Below are positions 31,749-37,986 of a stretch of DNA of 37,986 nucleotides, in pieces. Origin of the DNA: Lentzea indica (GTDB lineage Bacteria; Actinomycetota; Actinomycetes; Mycobacteriales; Pseudonocardiaceae); NCBI RefSeq assembly GCF_012184385.1, contig NZ_VSRL01000068.1, positions 1-37,986 of the forward strand. Direction: 5' to 3'. The position numbers and the translations under genes are program-made. The notes below the pieces were generated by a model. The model worked only from the letters and a program-made list of their open reading frames with translations, did no database searches and was not told the origin of the DNA. The first letter of the stretch is position 1. Every line of letters starts with the position of its first letter.

Positions 31749-32051
31749 CACCGGGATCGTCGCGTACGGCGGCACCAGCGCGGGCATCACGTGGTCACGG
31801 CCGTGGCCAGGGGTGCCGTGCCGGTGCCGCCACTTCACGTCGCGGGGCAGGATGCGTTCCAGCGCGGTCAGCAGGTCGTCGTCGCTGCCCGCGCCCGTCT
31901 CGATGATGGCGACGCCCGCGGTCGCGTGGGGCACCCACACGTGCAGCAGGCCGTCGCCGTTCTCGCTGTCGAGGAACCTCTGGCACTCGCGGGTCAGGTC
32001 GTGCACGACCTCCTCGGCACCGGTGCGGATCTGGATCTCCTCGCTGCGCAT
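31644..32051 (-). CDS. YjbQ/UPF0047 family protein (secondary thiamine-phosphate synthase type)
   Basis: This 135-residue protein has VWVPHATAGVAIIETG, WRHRHGTPGHGRDHVMPAL and GVLTLGTWQSICLVDTN, the conserved core of the YjbQ fold, with His and Asp residues that form a metal or substrate pocket. Family members were shown to have weak thiamine-phosphate synthase activity in E. coli; the real role is not settled. The ATG at 32051 is three bases after the stop of the upstream acetyltransferase gene (32055), so they are probably co-transcribed. It overlaps 105 bases of the convergent membrane gene. Confidence 0.9.
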   Translation of the reverse strand: MRSEEIQIRTGAEEVVHDLTRECQRFLDSENGDGLLHVWVPHATAGVAIIETGAGSDDDLLTALERILPRDVKWRHRHGTPGHGRDHVMPALVPPYATIPVLGGVLTLGTWQSICLVDTNVDNPVRTVRLSFLAG

Positions 32052-32054
32052 GGA

Positions 32055-32612
32055 TCAGATCTTACGAACCACCCGCGCCGGGTTGCCGACCGCGAGCACG
32101 TGATCAGGCAAATCGCGCGTCACGACACTGCCGGCGCCGACGACCGTGTTGTTCCCGATGGTGACGCCGGGGCAGACGATCACGCCGCCACCGAACCACA
32201 CCTTGTCCCCGATGACGATCGGCGCGGTGGTCTCCCAGCCCGCGATCCGGGCGTCGTGGTCCTCGATCGGGTGCAACGCCGTCAGCAGCTGCACGCGCGG
32301 ACCCATCATCACGTTGTCTCCGATGGTGACCGGGCCGCAGTCGAGGATGATGCCGTCGTAGTTCATGAAGCTGTTCGAGCCGATGCGGGTGTTGTAGCCG
32401 TACTCGATCTGCAGGCGCGGCAGCAGAACCGTGTTCTCGCCGATCTCCGCGACGAAGCTCTTCAGGATCGCGTGCATGCCCTCGTAGTCGCCGGGTTCCA
32501 GCGCGTTGAAGCGGTTCATCTCGCGCCACGCCCGTTGCCGGTCCAGCTCCAGCTCGGGGTCCATCGACAGGTAGGGCTCGCCCTTGATCATCTTCTCGCG
32601 GTTGGTTCCCAT
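32055..32612 (-). CDS. Sugar O-acetyltransferase (left-handed beta-helix)
   Basis: The 185-residue protein starts MGTNREKMIKGEPYLSMDPE, the N-terminal helix pair of maltose/galactoside acetyltransferases. It then shows the hexapeptide repeats of the left-handed beta-helix: IEYGYNTRIGSNSFMNYD, VTIGDNVMMGPRVQLLTALH and VWFGGGVIVCPGVTIGNNTV. The catalytic His is in ALHPIE. It moves acetyl groups from acetyl-CoA to sugars. The ATG at 32612 lies eight bases after the stop of the AraC gene, so expression is likely coupled. Confidence 0.92.
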   Translation of the reverse strand: MGTNREKMIKGEPYLSMDPELELDRQRAWREMNRFNALEPGDYEGMHAILKSFVAEIGENTVLLPRLQIEYGYNTRIGSNSFMNYDGIILDCGPVTIGDNVMMGPRVQLLTALHPIEDHDARIAGWETTAPIVIGDKVWFGGGVIVCPGVTIGNNTVVGAGSVVTRDLPDHVLAVGNPARVVRKI

Positions 32613-32620
32613 GGGGACAT

Positions 32621-33583
32621 TCAAGCGGTGTAGGCGCGGCGGTGATCGGTGGGCGTGACGCCGACGTGGGCGGTGAAGTGGCGGCGCAGGTTCGTGCCGG
32701 TGCCCAGCCCGCAGCGCTCCGCGACCTGTTCCACGGACAGCGAGGTCGTCTCCAGCAACGCCTGGGCGTGCGCGATGCGCTGGGCCAGCAGCCACCGCAA
32801 CGGGGTGCTGCCGGTGGCCTCGCGCAGGCGGCGGAAGAACGTGCGCTGGCTCATCCCTGCGCGGCTGGCCATCTCCGCGACCGTGAGTGGGCGGTCCAGG
32901 TGCCGCACCGCCCACTCCAGCGCCGGGGCGATGCTGTCGTCATCGGTGTCCGGCACGTGCCGGGTGACGAACTGCGCCTGGCCGCCGGTGCGGTGCGCGG
33001 GCACGCACAGCTTGCGAGCCAACTGGTTGGCCACGTGCGCGCCGAAGTCCTGGCGCACCAGGTGCAGGCACAGGTCGAGCCCCGCGGCCGCGCCCGCGCT
33101 GGTGAGGATGGTGCCGTCCTCGATGTAGAGCACCGAGTCGTCGACCTCGACCCGCGGGTACCGGCGGGCCAGGCGGTCGGTGTACGACCAGTGCGCCGTG
33201 GCGCGGCGGCCGTCCAGCAGACCGGCTTCGGCGAGCACGAACGCTCCGTTGCACAGCGCGGCGATGCGTGTGCCGTTGTCCGCGGCGTCCTGAAGTTCCT
33301 TGACCAGCAAGGGGCTCAGCGGTTCGGTGCCGTCGAGAACGGCCTGCGGGACGGACGGGACGATGATCGTGTCCGCGCCGTGCAGGCCCTCCAGACCGTG
33401 TTCGGGGCTGAGCACCCAGCCGTGCCTGGCCCGTGGTGCGGCGGGGTTCAGGCCGCACAACCTCATGGTGTACCAGGGATCGAAGTGGTCGATGCCGAAC
33501 ACCACACACGCCAGCCCGGCCTCGTAAACGTCCCACAGGGCCGGTGCGTCATCGTCGGTCACCAAGATCGCCACCGTACCCAT
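32621..33583 (-). CDS. GlxA-type AraC transcriptional regulator with DJ-1/PfpI domain
   Basis: Residues 1-170 of this 320-residue protein form a DJ-1/PfpI-like domain (MGTVAILVTDDDAPALWDVY, IVPSVPQAVLDG, IAALCNGAFVLAEAGLLDGR with the nucleophile Cys, and ATAHWSYTD). Residues 215-320 hold two AraC helix-turn-helix motifs (MASRAGMSQRTFFRRLREAT and SVEQVAERCGLGTGTNLRRH). GlxA-type activators respond to small nitrogen or carbon compounds. It heads a three-gene run with the acetyltransferase and YjbQ genes and is divergent from an oxidoreductase that it may control. Confidence 0.92.
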   Translation of the reverse strand: MGTVAILVTDDDAPALWDVYEAGLACVVFGIDHFDPWYTMRLCGLNPAAPRARHGWVLSPEHGLEGLHGADTIIVPSVPQAVLDGTEPLSPLLVKELQDAADNGTRIAALCNGAFVLAEAGLLDGRRATAHWSYTDRLARRYPRVEVDDSVLYIEDGTILTSAGAAAGLDLCLHLVRQDFGAHVANQLARKLCVPAHRTGGQAQFVTRHVPDTDDDSIAPALEWAVRHLDRPLTVAEMASRAGMSQRTFFRRLREATGSTPLRWLLAQRIAHAQALLETTSLSVEQVAERCGLGTGTNLRRHFTAHVGVTPTDHRRAYTA

Positions 33584-33615
33584 GGCGCCAATCTAGCTGG
33601 CAGCAACCGTGCGAA

Positions 33616-33640
33616 TGTCGGCATTTCTGCCACTGTCGGC
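33616..33640. promoter_or_regulatory. Direct repeat TGTCGGC in the AraC/oxidoreductase promoter region
   Basis: TGTCGGC occurs at 33616-33622 and 33634-33640, starts 18 bases apart, close to two helical turns with some slack, as is usual for AraC-family proteins. The pair TGGCAG/CTGCCA is also near. It is a candidate operator of the divergent AraC regulator. Confidence 0.4.
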
Positions 33641-33699
33641 GTGCTGCGCGGCTTGCGAGGGTTGTGGCGATCAACCAGCAACCCTTGGGGGACAACACA

Positions 33700-34536
33700 A
33701 TGCACTCCGATGTTGCCGTGCTCGGCCTCGGTCAGATGGGTTCGGCGCTCGCCTCCGCCTTCCTGCGTGCCGGGCATCGCGTCACGGTCTGGAACCGCTC
33801 TTCCGCCAGGACGGCACCTCTCGTGGCACAGGGCGCCCACGCGGCCAGCTCGGCGGTGGAGGCCCAGCGCTCCGCACCCGTCGTGGTGGCCTGCGTGCTG
33901 GACTACCCGGCGCTGATGGAGATCCTCGACCCGGAGCTGCCCGGCATCCTGGTCAATCTCACCTCGGGCTCACCGGAACAGGCCCGCGAGATGGCCGGGC
34001 GCGGCCTGCGCTACGTCGACGGCGGCATCATGACCACGCCGCCCGGCATCGGCGACCAGCGCTCGATGATCCTCTACAGCGGCGACCAGGACGCCTTCGC
34101 CGAGGCGTCCGGTCTGTTGTCGGCGCTGGCCGAGCCGATCAACCTCGGCGCCGACCCCGGCCTGGCCGCCCTGTACGACACGGCACTGCTCAGCATCATG
34201 TGGGCGACGCTCACCGGGTGGCTGCACGCCAGCGCCCTCGTCACCGCCGACGGTGCCACCGCGCAGCACTTCACGCCGCTGGCCACCCGCTGGCTCGGCC
34301 CGGTCGCGGGGTTCATCAGCACCTACACCCCGCAGGTCGATGCCGGCGCCTATCCCGGTTCGGACGCGACTCTCGACGTACACCTCGCCACTTTGGAACA
34401 CCTGGTGCACGCCAGCGAGGTGCGGAAGATCGACGCGGCGTTGCCTCGGCTGTTCCACGACTACGCGGTGAGGGCGGTCGAAGCGGGCCACGGCACGGAC
34501 GGCTGGGCCCGGATCATCGAGCTGCTGCGCGCGTAG
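33700..34536 (+). CDS. NAD(P)-dependent oxidoreductase of the beta-hydroxyacid dehydrogenase/imine reductase type
   Basis: The 278-residue protein has a Rossmann start (VAVLGLGQMGSALASAFLRA, with GLGxMG) and VWNRSSART after the second strand, which fits NADP. It has NLTSGSPEQAREMAGRGL and YVDGGIMTTPPGIG as in 6-phosphogluconate dehydrogenase-like folds and imine reductases. The second half is a helical dimer domain. The usual catalytic Lys of hydroxyacid dehydrogenases is not seen at its place, which is typical of imine reductases. The ATG follows GGGGGAC. It is divergent from the GlxA-type regulator and reads toward the glycosyltransferase gene ten bases away, so these may form an operon. 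Confidence 0.88.
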   Translation: MHSDVAVLGLGQMGSALASAFLRAGHRVTVWNRSSARTAPLVAQGAHAASSAVEAQRSAPVVVACVLDYPALMEILDPELPGILVNLTSGSPEQAREMAGRGLRYVDGGIMTTPPGIGDQRSMILYSGDQDAFAEASGLLSALAEPINLGADPGLAALYDTALLSIMWATLTGWLHASALVTADGATAQHFTPLATRWLGPVAGFISTYTPQVDAGAYPGSDATLDVHLATLEHLVHASEVRKIDAALPRLFHDYAVRAVEAGHGTDGWARIIELLRA

Positions 34537-34546
34537 ATTCGCCGCC

Positions 34547-35494
34547 ATGCGCGTGCTTTTCGCCAGCATGGCCACCGTCGGTCACACCTACCCGTTGATC
34601 CCGCTGGCGGTCGCTTTGCGCGACGCCGGGCACGAGGTCCACTTCGCCGTCGGTGACGAGATGCACCCGGAGCTGGAACGGCTGGGGCTGCGGCCGTTCC
34701 GCCCGGGACTCGTGTTCGGTGAGATCTACGCCGGCGACATCGCGCCCGAACTGGAACGCGTCCTGCCCGACCTCGTGATCAGCGGGTGGGCGGTCCCCGA
34801 GGTGTTCGGGGAAGCACGCAGGCGGGCGTTTCCCGTGCTGTGGCACGGGTTCGGGCGGATGTTCGACGAAGGCATCGGGCTGGCGCGGCCGGACGGCGGG
34901 CGGCACGTCGACATCTGCCCGCCTTCGTTGCAGGACAAGGGCTTTCTCCAGGAGAGGATCCTGCTCCGCCCGGTGCCGTACTCGGCGCCGGGCGAGGTTC
35001 CGCGGCGCACGCACGAGAAGCTGGTCTACCTCACGCTCGGCACCACGTTCGGCACGGAATCCGTGCTGACCACCGCCATCGCCGGACTCGGAAAGCTCGA
35101 CGCCCAGGTGGTCGTCGCCGCTCCGCGCGTCCAGCTCGCCGACCTGCCGCCGAACGTGACCGTGCACCCGTGGCTGCCGCAGACCGAGGTGATCAGGCAG
35201 GCGGACGTCGTCGTGCACCACGGCGGCAGCGGCACGATGCTGGCCGCTCTGGCGGAGGGCGTCCCGCAGGTCGTGCTGCCGCAGGGCGCGGACCAGTTCG
35301 GCAACGCGTCAGCGCTCGTCGGGGCGGGCGCGGCGGTGCGGCCGGAAGCGGTGAGTGCCGAGGCGATCGCGGAGAGCGCACGACTGCTGCTCGTGGACGG
35401 CAGCTACCGGGAAGCCGCAGGTCAGGTGGCGCGGGAGATACGTCACATGCCTTCGCCGAAGGAAGTTGCGGACAGTCTGGCGGAGGTTGTGTAA
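34547..35494 (+). CDS. Glycosyltransferase, GT1/MGT type, shortened
   Basis: The 315-residue protein starts MRVLFASMATVGHTYPLIPL with the His of GT1 enzymes. It ends with VTVHPWLPQTEVIRQADVVV, HHGGSGTMLAALAEGVPQVV and PQGADQFGNASALV, the nucleotide-sugar signature of macrolide and other natural-product glycosyltransferases. It is about 70-80 residues shorter than usual (the middle acceptor part is reduced), but the frame is intact. It would move a sugar from a nucleotide donor to a small-molecule acceptor. It starts ten bases after the preceding oxidoreductase gene and precedes the DUF4442 gene by 11 bases. Confidence 0.88.
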   Translation: MRVLFASMATVGHTYPLIPLAVALRDAGHEVHFAVGDEMHPELERLGLRPFRPGLVFGEIYAGDIAPELERVLPDLVISGWAVPEVFGEARRRAFPVLWHGFGRMFDEGIGLARPDGGRHVDICPPSLQDKGFLQERILLRPVPYSAPGEVPRRTHEKLVYLTLGTTFGTESVLTTAIAGLGKLDAQVVVAAPRVQLADLPPNVTVHPWLPQTEVIRQADVVVHHGGSGTMLAALAEGVPQVVLPQGADQFGNASALVGAGAAVRPEAVSAEAIAESARLLLVDGSYREAAGQVAREIRHMPSPKEVADSLAEVV

Positions 35495-35505
35495 CACTGT
35501 TTTTT

Positions 35506-35970
35506 ATGAAGGCAAGCCGCCTGCGCTTCGGGATGAACCTGTGGCCACCGTTCCTGTTCGCCGGGATCCGCGTGCTGGAGATCTCGCCGGACTACCGCTA
35601 CGCGCGTGTGCGGATGCGTCTGCGTCCGTGGAACCGCAACTTCTTCGGCACCCACTTCGGCGGCTCGCTGTTCGCGATGACCGACCCGTTCTGGGTGCTG
35701 CTGCTCTTCAACCAGCTCGCCGGCGACCACGTGGTGTGGGACCAGGCCGGTGAGATCGAGTTCGTCGCGCCGGGACGCGGCACGGTCTACGCCGAGTTCC
35801 GGCTGACCGACGAGCACGTCGAGCAGGTGCTGGCGCAGACCGGTTCCGGTGAGAAGGCGTTGATCTGGTTCGACACCGACGTCGTCGGGCAGGATGGGAC
35901 CGTGATCGCAAAGGTGAGGAAGCAGGTCTACGCGCGCCGCAAGCGCGACAAGCAGCTCGCGCATGCGTGA
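35506..35970 (+). CDS. DUF4442 hot-dog-fold protein
   Basis: This 154-residue protein has the pattern of acyl-CoA thioesterase-like hot-dog proteins: GTHFGGSLFAMTDPFWVLLL, where the helix carries the Asp, and a long beta sheet (AGEIEFVAPGRGTVYAEFRL, KALIWFDTDVVGQDG). DUF4442 members are mostly without proven function. The ATG at 35506 is the first after TTTTT and has no strong ribosome site, so translation may be coupled to the glycosyltransferase stop 11 bases upstream. Its last eight bases overlap the aminotransferase gene. Confidence 0.85.
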   Translation: MKASRLRFGMNLWPPFLFAGIRVLEISPDYRYARVRMRLRPWNRNFFGTHFGGSLFAMTDPFWVLLLFNQLAGDHVVWDQAGEIEFVAPGRGTVYAEFRLTDEHVEQVLAQTGSGEKALIWFDTDVVGQDGTVIAKVRKQVYARRKRDKQLAHA

Positions 35971-36916
35971 GGCCTTCGGTGCGGTTTTCGACGTCGAGCC
36001 GGGTTACCTGAACACGGCGTCCATCGGCGTGCCTCCGCGGCACGTCGCCGACGCGGTGGCGGCCGCTCATGAACGGTGGCGGCGCGGCCAGGACACCTCG
36101 TCGAGCTTCAACGACGCGGTCGAGACGTCCAGGGAGGCGTGGGGCCGGCTGATCGGGGTGCCCTCGACGTCGGTCGCGTGCGGCGCCACGGTCTCGCAAT
36201 TCGCGTCGCTGGTCGCGCAGTCGCTGCCCGCCGGGTCGAAGGTCTTCGTCGAACCGGGGGAGTTCACCAGCGTCACGTTGCCGTTCGTCGCGGCGGGGCA
36301 CGAGATGGTGTCCACAGTGGACGCTGCGGATCTCGTTGCCGTGAGCGTCGTCCAGTCGGCGGACGGGAAGATCGCGGACCTCGAAGCGTTGCGGGCGTCC
36401 GGCAAACCGGTGCTGCTGGACGTGTCGCAGGCCGCGGGGTGGATGCCGTTGTCGCTGGCGTGGGCCGATTTCGTCGTCGGGGTCGCCTACAAGTGGCTGA
36501 TGGCCCCGAAGGGCGCGGCCTGGATGGCGGTCCGGCCGGATCGGATGGACTTCCTCAAGCCGGTGGCGGCGAACTGGTACAGCACCGAGGAGAACTACGG
36601 GACCGAGCTGGTGCTCCGTCCGGACGCACGGCGGTTCGACCTCTCGCCGACGTGGTCCGCCCACGTCGGTGCGGCGATAGCACTCCCATGGGTGGCCACG
36701 CTGGACCTGGAGGCCGTGCGCGCGCACTGCGTGAACCTGACGGATCACCTGCTGACCGGGCTGGGTCTCCCGCCCAACGGCTCGGCGATCGTCTCAGTCG
36801 GCGTCCCTCCCGTTCCTGGCGTCGTGTCCTCGGTTCGTGCAGGTCGGACGCGGTTCGCGTGTCACATGTACAACACGATCGAGGACGTTGATCGGGTGCT
36901 CGCAGCGCTTGAGTGA
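35963..36916 (+). CDS. Aminotransferase class V-fold PLP enzyme
   Basis: The 317-residue protein has YLNTASIGVPPRHVADAVAA at the start and CGATVSQFASLV, which holds the phosphate-binding turn. VLLDVSQAAGWMPLSLAWAD contains the Asp and Gln that hold the cofactor, and VAYKWLMAPKGAAWMAV contains the PLP Lys. It is of the cysteine desulfurase/isopenicillin-epimerase type and a bit short. The ATG lies within the end of the DUF4442 gene, so the genes are coupled. A product cannot be deduced. Confidence 0.88.
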   Translation: MREAFGAVFDVEPGYLNTASIGVPPRHVADAVAAAHERWRRGQDTSSSFNDAVETSREAWGRLIGVPSTSVACGATVSQFASLVAQSLPAGSKVFVEPGEFTSVTLPFVAAGHEMVSTVDAADLVAVSVVQSADGKIADLEALRASGKPVLLDVSQAAGWMPLSLAWADFVVGVAYKWLMAPKGAAWMAVRPDRMDFLKPVAANWYSTEENYGTELVLRPDARRFDLSPTWSAHVGAAIALPWVATLDLEAVRAHCVNLTDHLLTGLGLPPNGSAIVSVGVPPVPGVVSSVRAGRTRFACHMYNTIEDVDRVLAALE

Positions 36917-36941
36917 CCGCCGTCCGTTACCGTGGGTCCTT

Positions 36942-37694
36942 GTGTCGGAACCACGCCAGTCACCTGAAGAGGTGACGCAGAACCTGCCTCGCTTCCCACC
37001 GAGGCCGACCGACACCGCGCCGCTCTACCCGGCCGACGAGCTGATGAAGCTCCAGTCGATCATGGACAACCGCCAGGGGCAGCTGCCCCCACAGCCCCCG
37101 CCGCGCAAGAAGACGACGTGGGTGGGCAAGGCGCTGGCGCTCGTCGCTGTCGCGGTGGTGTCGGGGTTCGTGTGGTGGGTGTTGCAGCCGTCTGACCCGG
37201 TCGACAAGCCGGTCGCGCAACCGCAGAAGACCGCGGGCGAGTTCGAGTTCACCTCCGTGTCGCAGCTGCCTGATCCGGTGAAGGACAGCGACTGCGCGGC
37301 CCACGCGACGGGGCAGACGCAGGCGTTCCTCAAGACGACGCCGTGCCTGCAGCTGACGCGGGCGTTCTACTCGGCCAAGCTGCCCGACGGCCGGATCGTG
37401 TACTCGTCGGTGTCCGTGGTGAAGATGCGCACGGCGGCCGAGGCGAAGCAGCTGCGGGAGCTGACCCAGAAGGACGGCACCGGCAACGTCAAGGACCTGG
37501 TGCTGGACAAGGCCATCAGCGTGCCGCCGCTGACCACGCTGGCCAACGGCGGGTACGCCTCAGAGCAACGCGACGAGGAGGTCGTGATCGTCGAGTCGGA
37601 CTCGCCGGTCAGGGGTGCCGACGCGCTCGCGCACAACAAGGAGATGAAGAAGGTCTCCGCGGACGCGATCAGACTCGCGTCCTCGTTCGCCTGA
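36942..37694 (+). CDS. Single-span membrane protein with proline-rich N-terminal tail
   Basis: The 250-residue protein has about 55 cytoplasmic residues rich in Pro (LPPQPPPRKKTTW). One membrane helix follows at about 62-82 (ALALVAVAVVSGFVWWVL), then an outer domain of 165 residues. That domain holds two Cys (DCAAHATGQTQAFL, TPCLQLTRAFYSAKL) and alternating strands (GRIVYSSVSVVKMRTAAEA). The start is a GTG at 36942. I recognise no family; similar proteins are common in actinobacteria. It follows the aminotransferase gene by 25 bases. Confidence 0.72.
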   Translation: MSEPRQSPEEVTQNLPRFPPRPTDTAPLYPADELMKLQSIMDNRQGQLPPQPPPRKKTTWVGKALALVAVAVVSGFVWWVLQPSDPVDKPVAQPQKTAGEFEFTSVSQLPDPVKDSDCAAHATGQTQAFLKTTPCLQLTRAFYSAKLPDGRIVYSSVSVVKMRTAAEAKQLRELTQKDGTGNVKDLVLDKAISVPPLTTLANGGYASEQRDEEVVIVESDSPVRGADALAHNKEMKKVSADAIRLASSFA

Positions 37695-37698
37695 GCAC

Positions 37699-37986
37699 TC
37701 AGCCCGACGCAACGCCCGGCATCGTGATGGATGCCGGGGTGGTGCCCGCGGCCTTGCGCCATCGGGTCGCCCGCACCGCGGCCGTCGTCAGCGACTCCAG
37801 CGCCGACGTCCGCAGGCCGGGGTCGTCAGTCCGTTCCAGCACGCCACGCCACGCGGCACACGTGTCCTGCTCGACGGCGACGAGAGCCGCGAGCGCGGAA
37901 GCCCGTCCGAGACGGGCGAGGGCGGCAGGTAGGCGGCAGCGGGCGGGTTCGGCGTCGCGCCTTGGTCCCGCAGCCACCGCTCGGTC
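37699..37986 (-). pseudogene. DUF4439-type ferritin-like protein, C-terminal part, frameshifted and cut by the window end
   Basis: The downstream frame reads ALAALVAVEQDTCAAWRGVL and ends TTAAVRATRWRKAAGTTPAS, ITMPG, which looks like the C-terminal half of DUF4439. Upstream the family-like sequence is in another frame: TERWLRDQGATPNPPAAAYL followed by PVSDG. Adding one base in the G run near 37903 joins them as PVSDGASALAALV. The N-terminal part lies beyond the window. A GTG at 37977 begins the downstream frame but is not likely the true start. It converges on the single-span membrane gene with only four bases between. Confidence 0.6.

Overview
The window is about 38 kb of very GC-rich DNA with frequent GTG and TTG starts, 4-nt start/stop overlaps, and several SARP/AfsR-type regulators. 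It also holds a RIO kinase, an ECF sigma operon, a trypsin-like secreted protease and a DUF4439-type protein. Together these point to an actinomycete chromosome, most likely of the Pseudonocardiaceae (Lentzea/Saccharothrix/Amycolatopsis-like). That placement is inferred from gene style, not from a marker gene comparison. No rRNA, intact tRNA, CRISPR array, transposase or integrase was found.

Layout. 1-3.3 kb: tail of a medium-chain dehydrogenase, an epimerase-type SDR, a degenerate polyprenyl-synthetase homologue and an aldo/keto reductase. 3.3-5.0 kb: an arsR pair behind a 38-bp perfect palindrome, then an orphan ligand-binding lipoprotein. 5.1-8.1 kb: a compact molybdate operon (HTH-Mop regulator, modA, modB, modC) with overlapping genes. 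8.1-9.7 kb: two broken genes meeting head to head, an AfsR/TPR remnant and a CbiG-CobJ remnant. 9.8-13.6 kb: secreted trypsin-like protease, PIG-L deacetylase, siroheme/cobalamin SUMT, and a secreted double-psi-barrel plus ricin-like protein. 13.7-14.9 kb: three-gene ECF sigma operon between two similar hairpins. 14.9-21.2 kb: DEAD-box helicase, RIO kinase, YaaA, a startless gene fragment, a degenerate tRNA-like element, methyltransferase, double GNAT, and a VOC protein whose 3' junction with the GNAT gene is duplicated. 21.4-23.1 kb: proS with a classical terminator. 23.2-29.7 kb: two large divergent SARP regulators, a small secreted peptide gene, and a 780-bp control region. 29.7-38 kb: membrane proteins, YjbQ, acetyltransferase/AraC, an imine-reductase-like enzyme, glycosyltransferase, DUF4442, aminotransferase V, a membrane protein, and a DUF4439-type gene cut by the window end.

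The strongest candidate for an undescribed system is at 23.2-29.7 kb. A 71-residue Sec-exported peptide carries four DDTPW(G/D) repeats and is co-transcribed with a SARP regulator that has a degenerate nucleotide-cyclase domain and an AAA ATPase domain. A second SARP regulator with NB-ARC and TPR domains is read divergently from a strong promoter with a palindrome in its spacer. This looks like a peptide-signal/regulator cassette, but the link is inferred from arrangement only.

Three genes (near 9205, 29050 and 37903) each restore a family-like protein if one G/C base is added in a short G/C run. This could be real gene decay or uncorrected consensus errors, and it affects how the regulators should be read.
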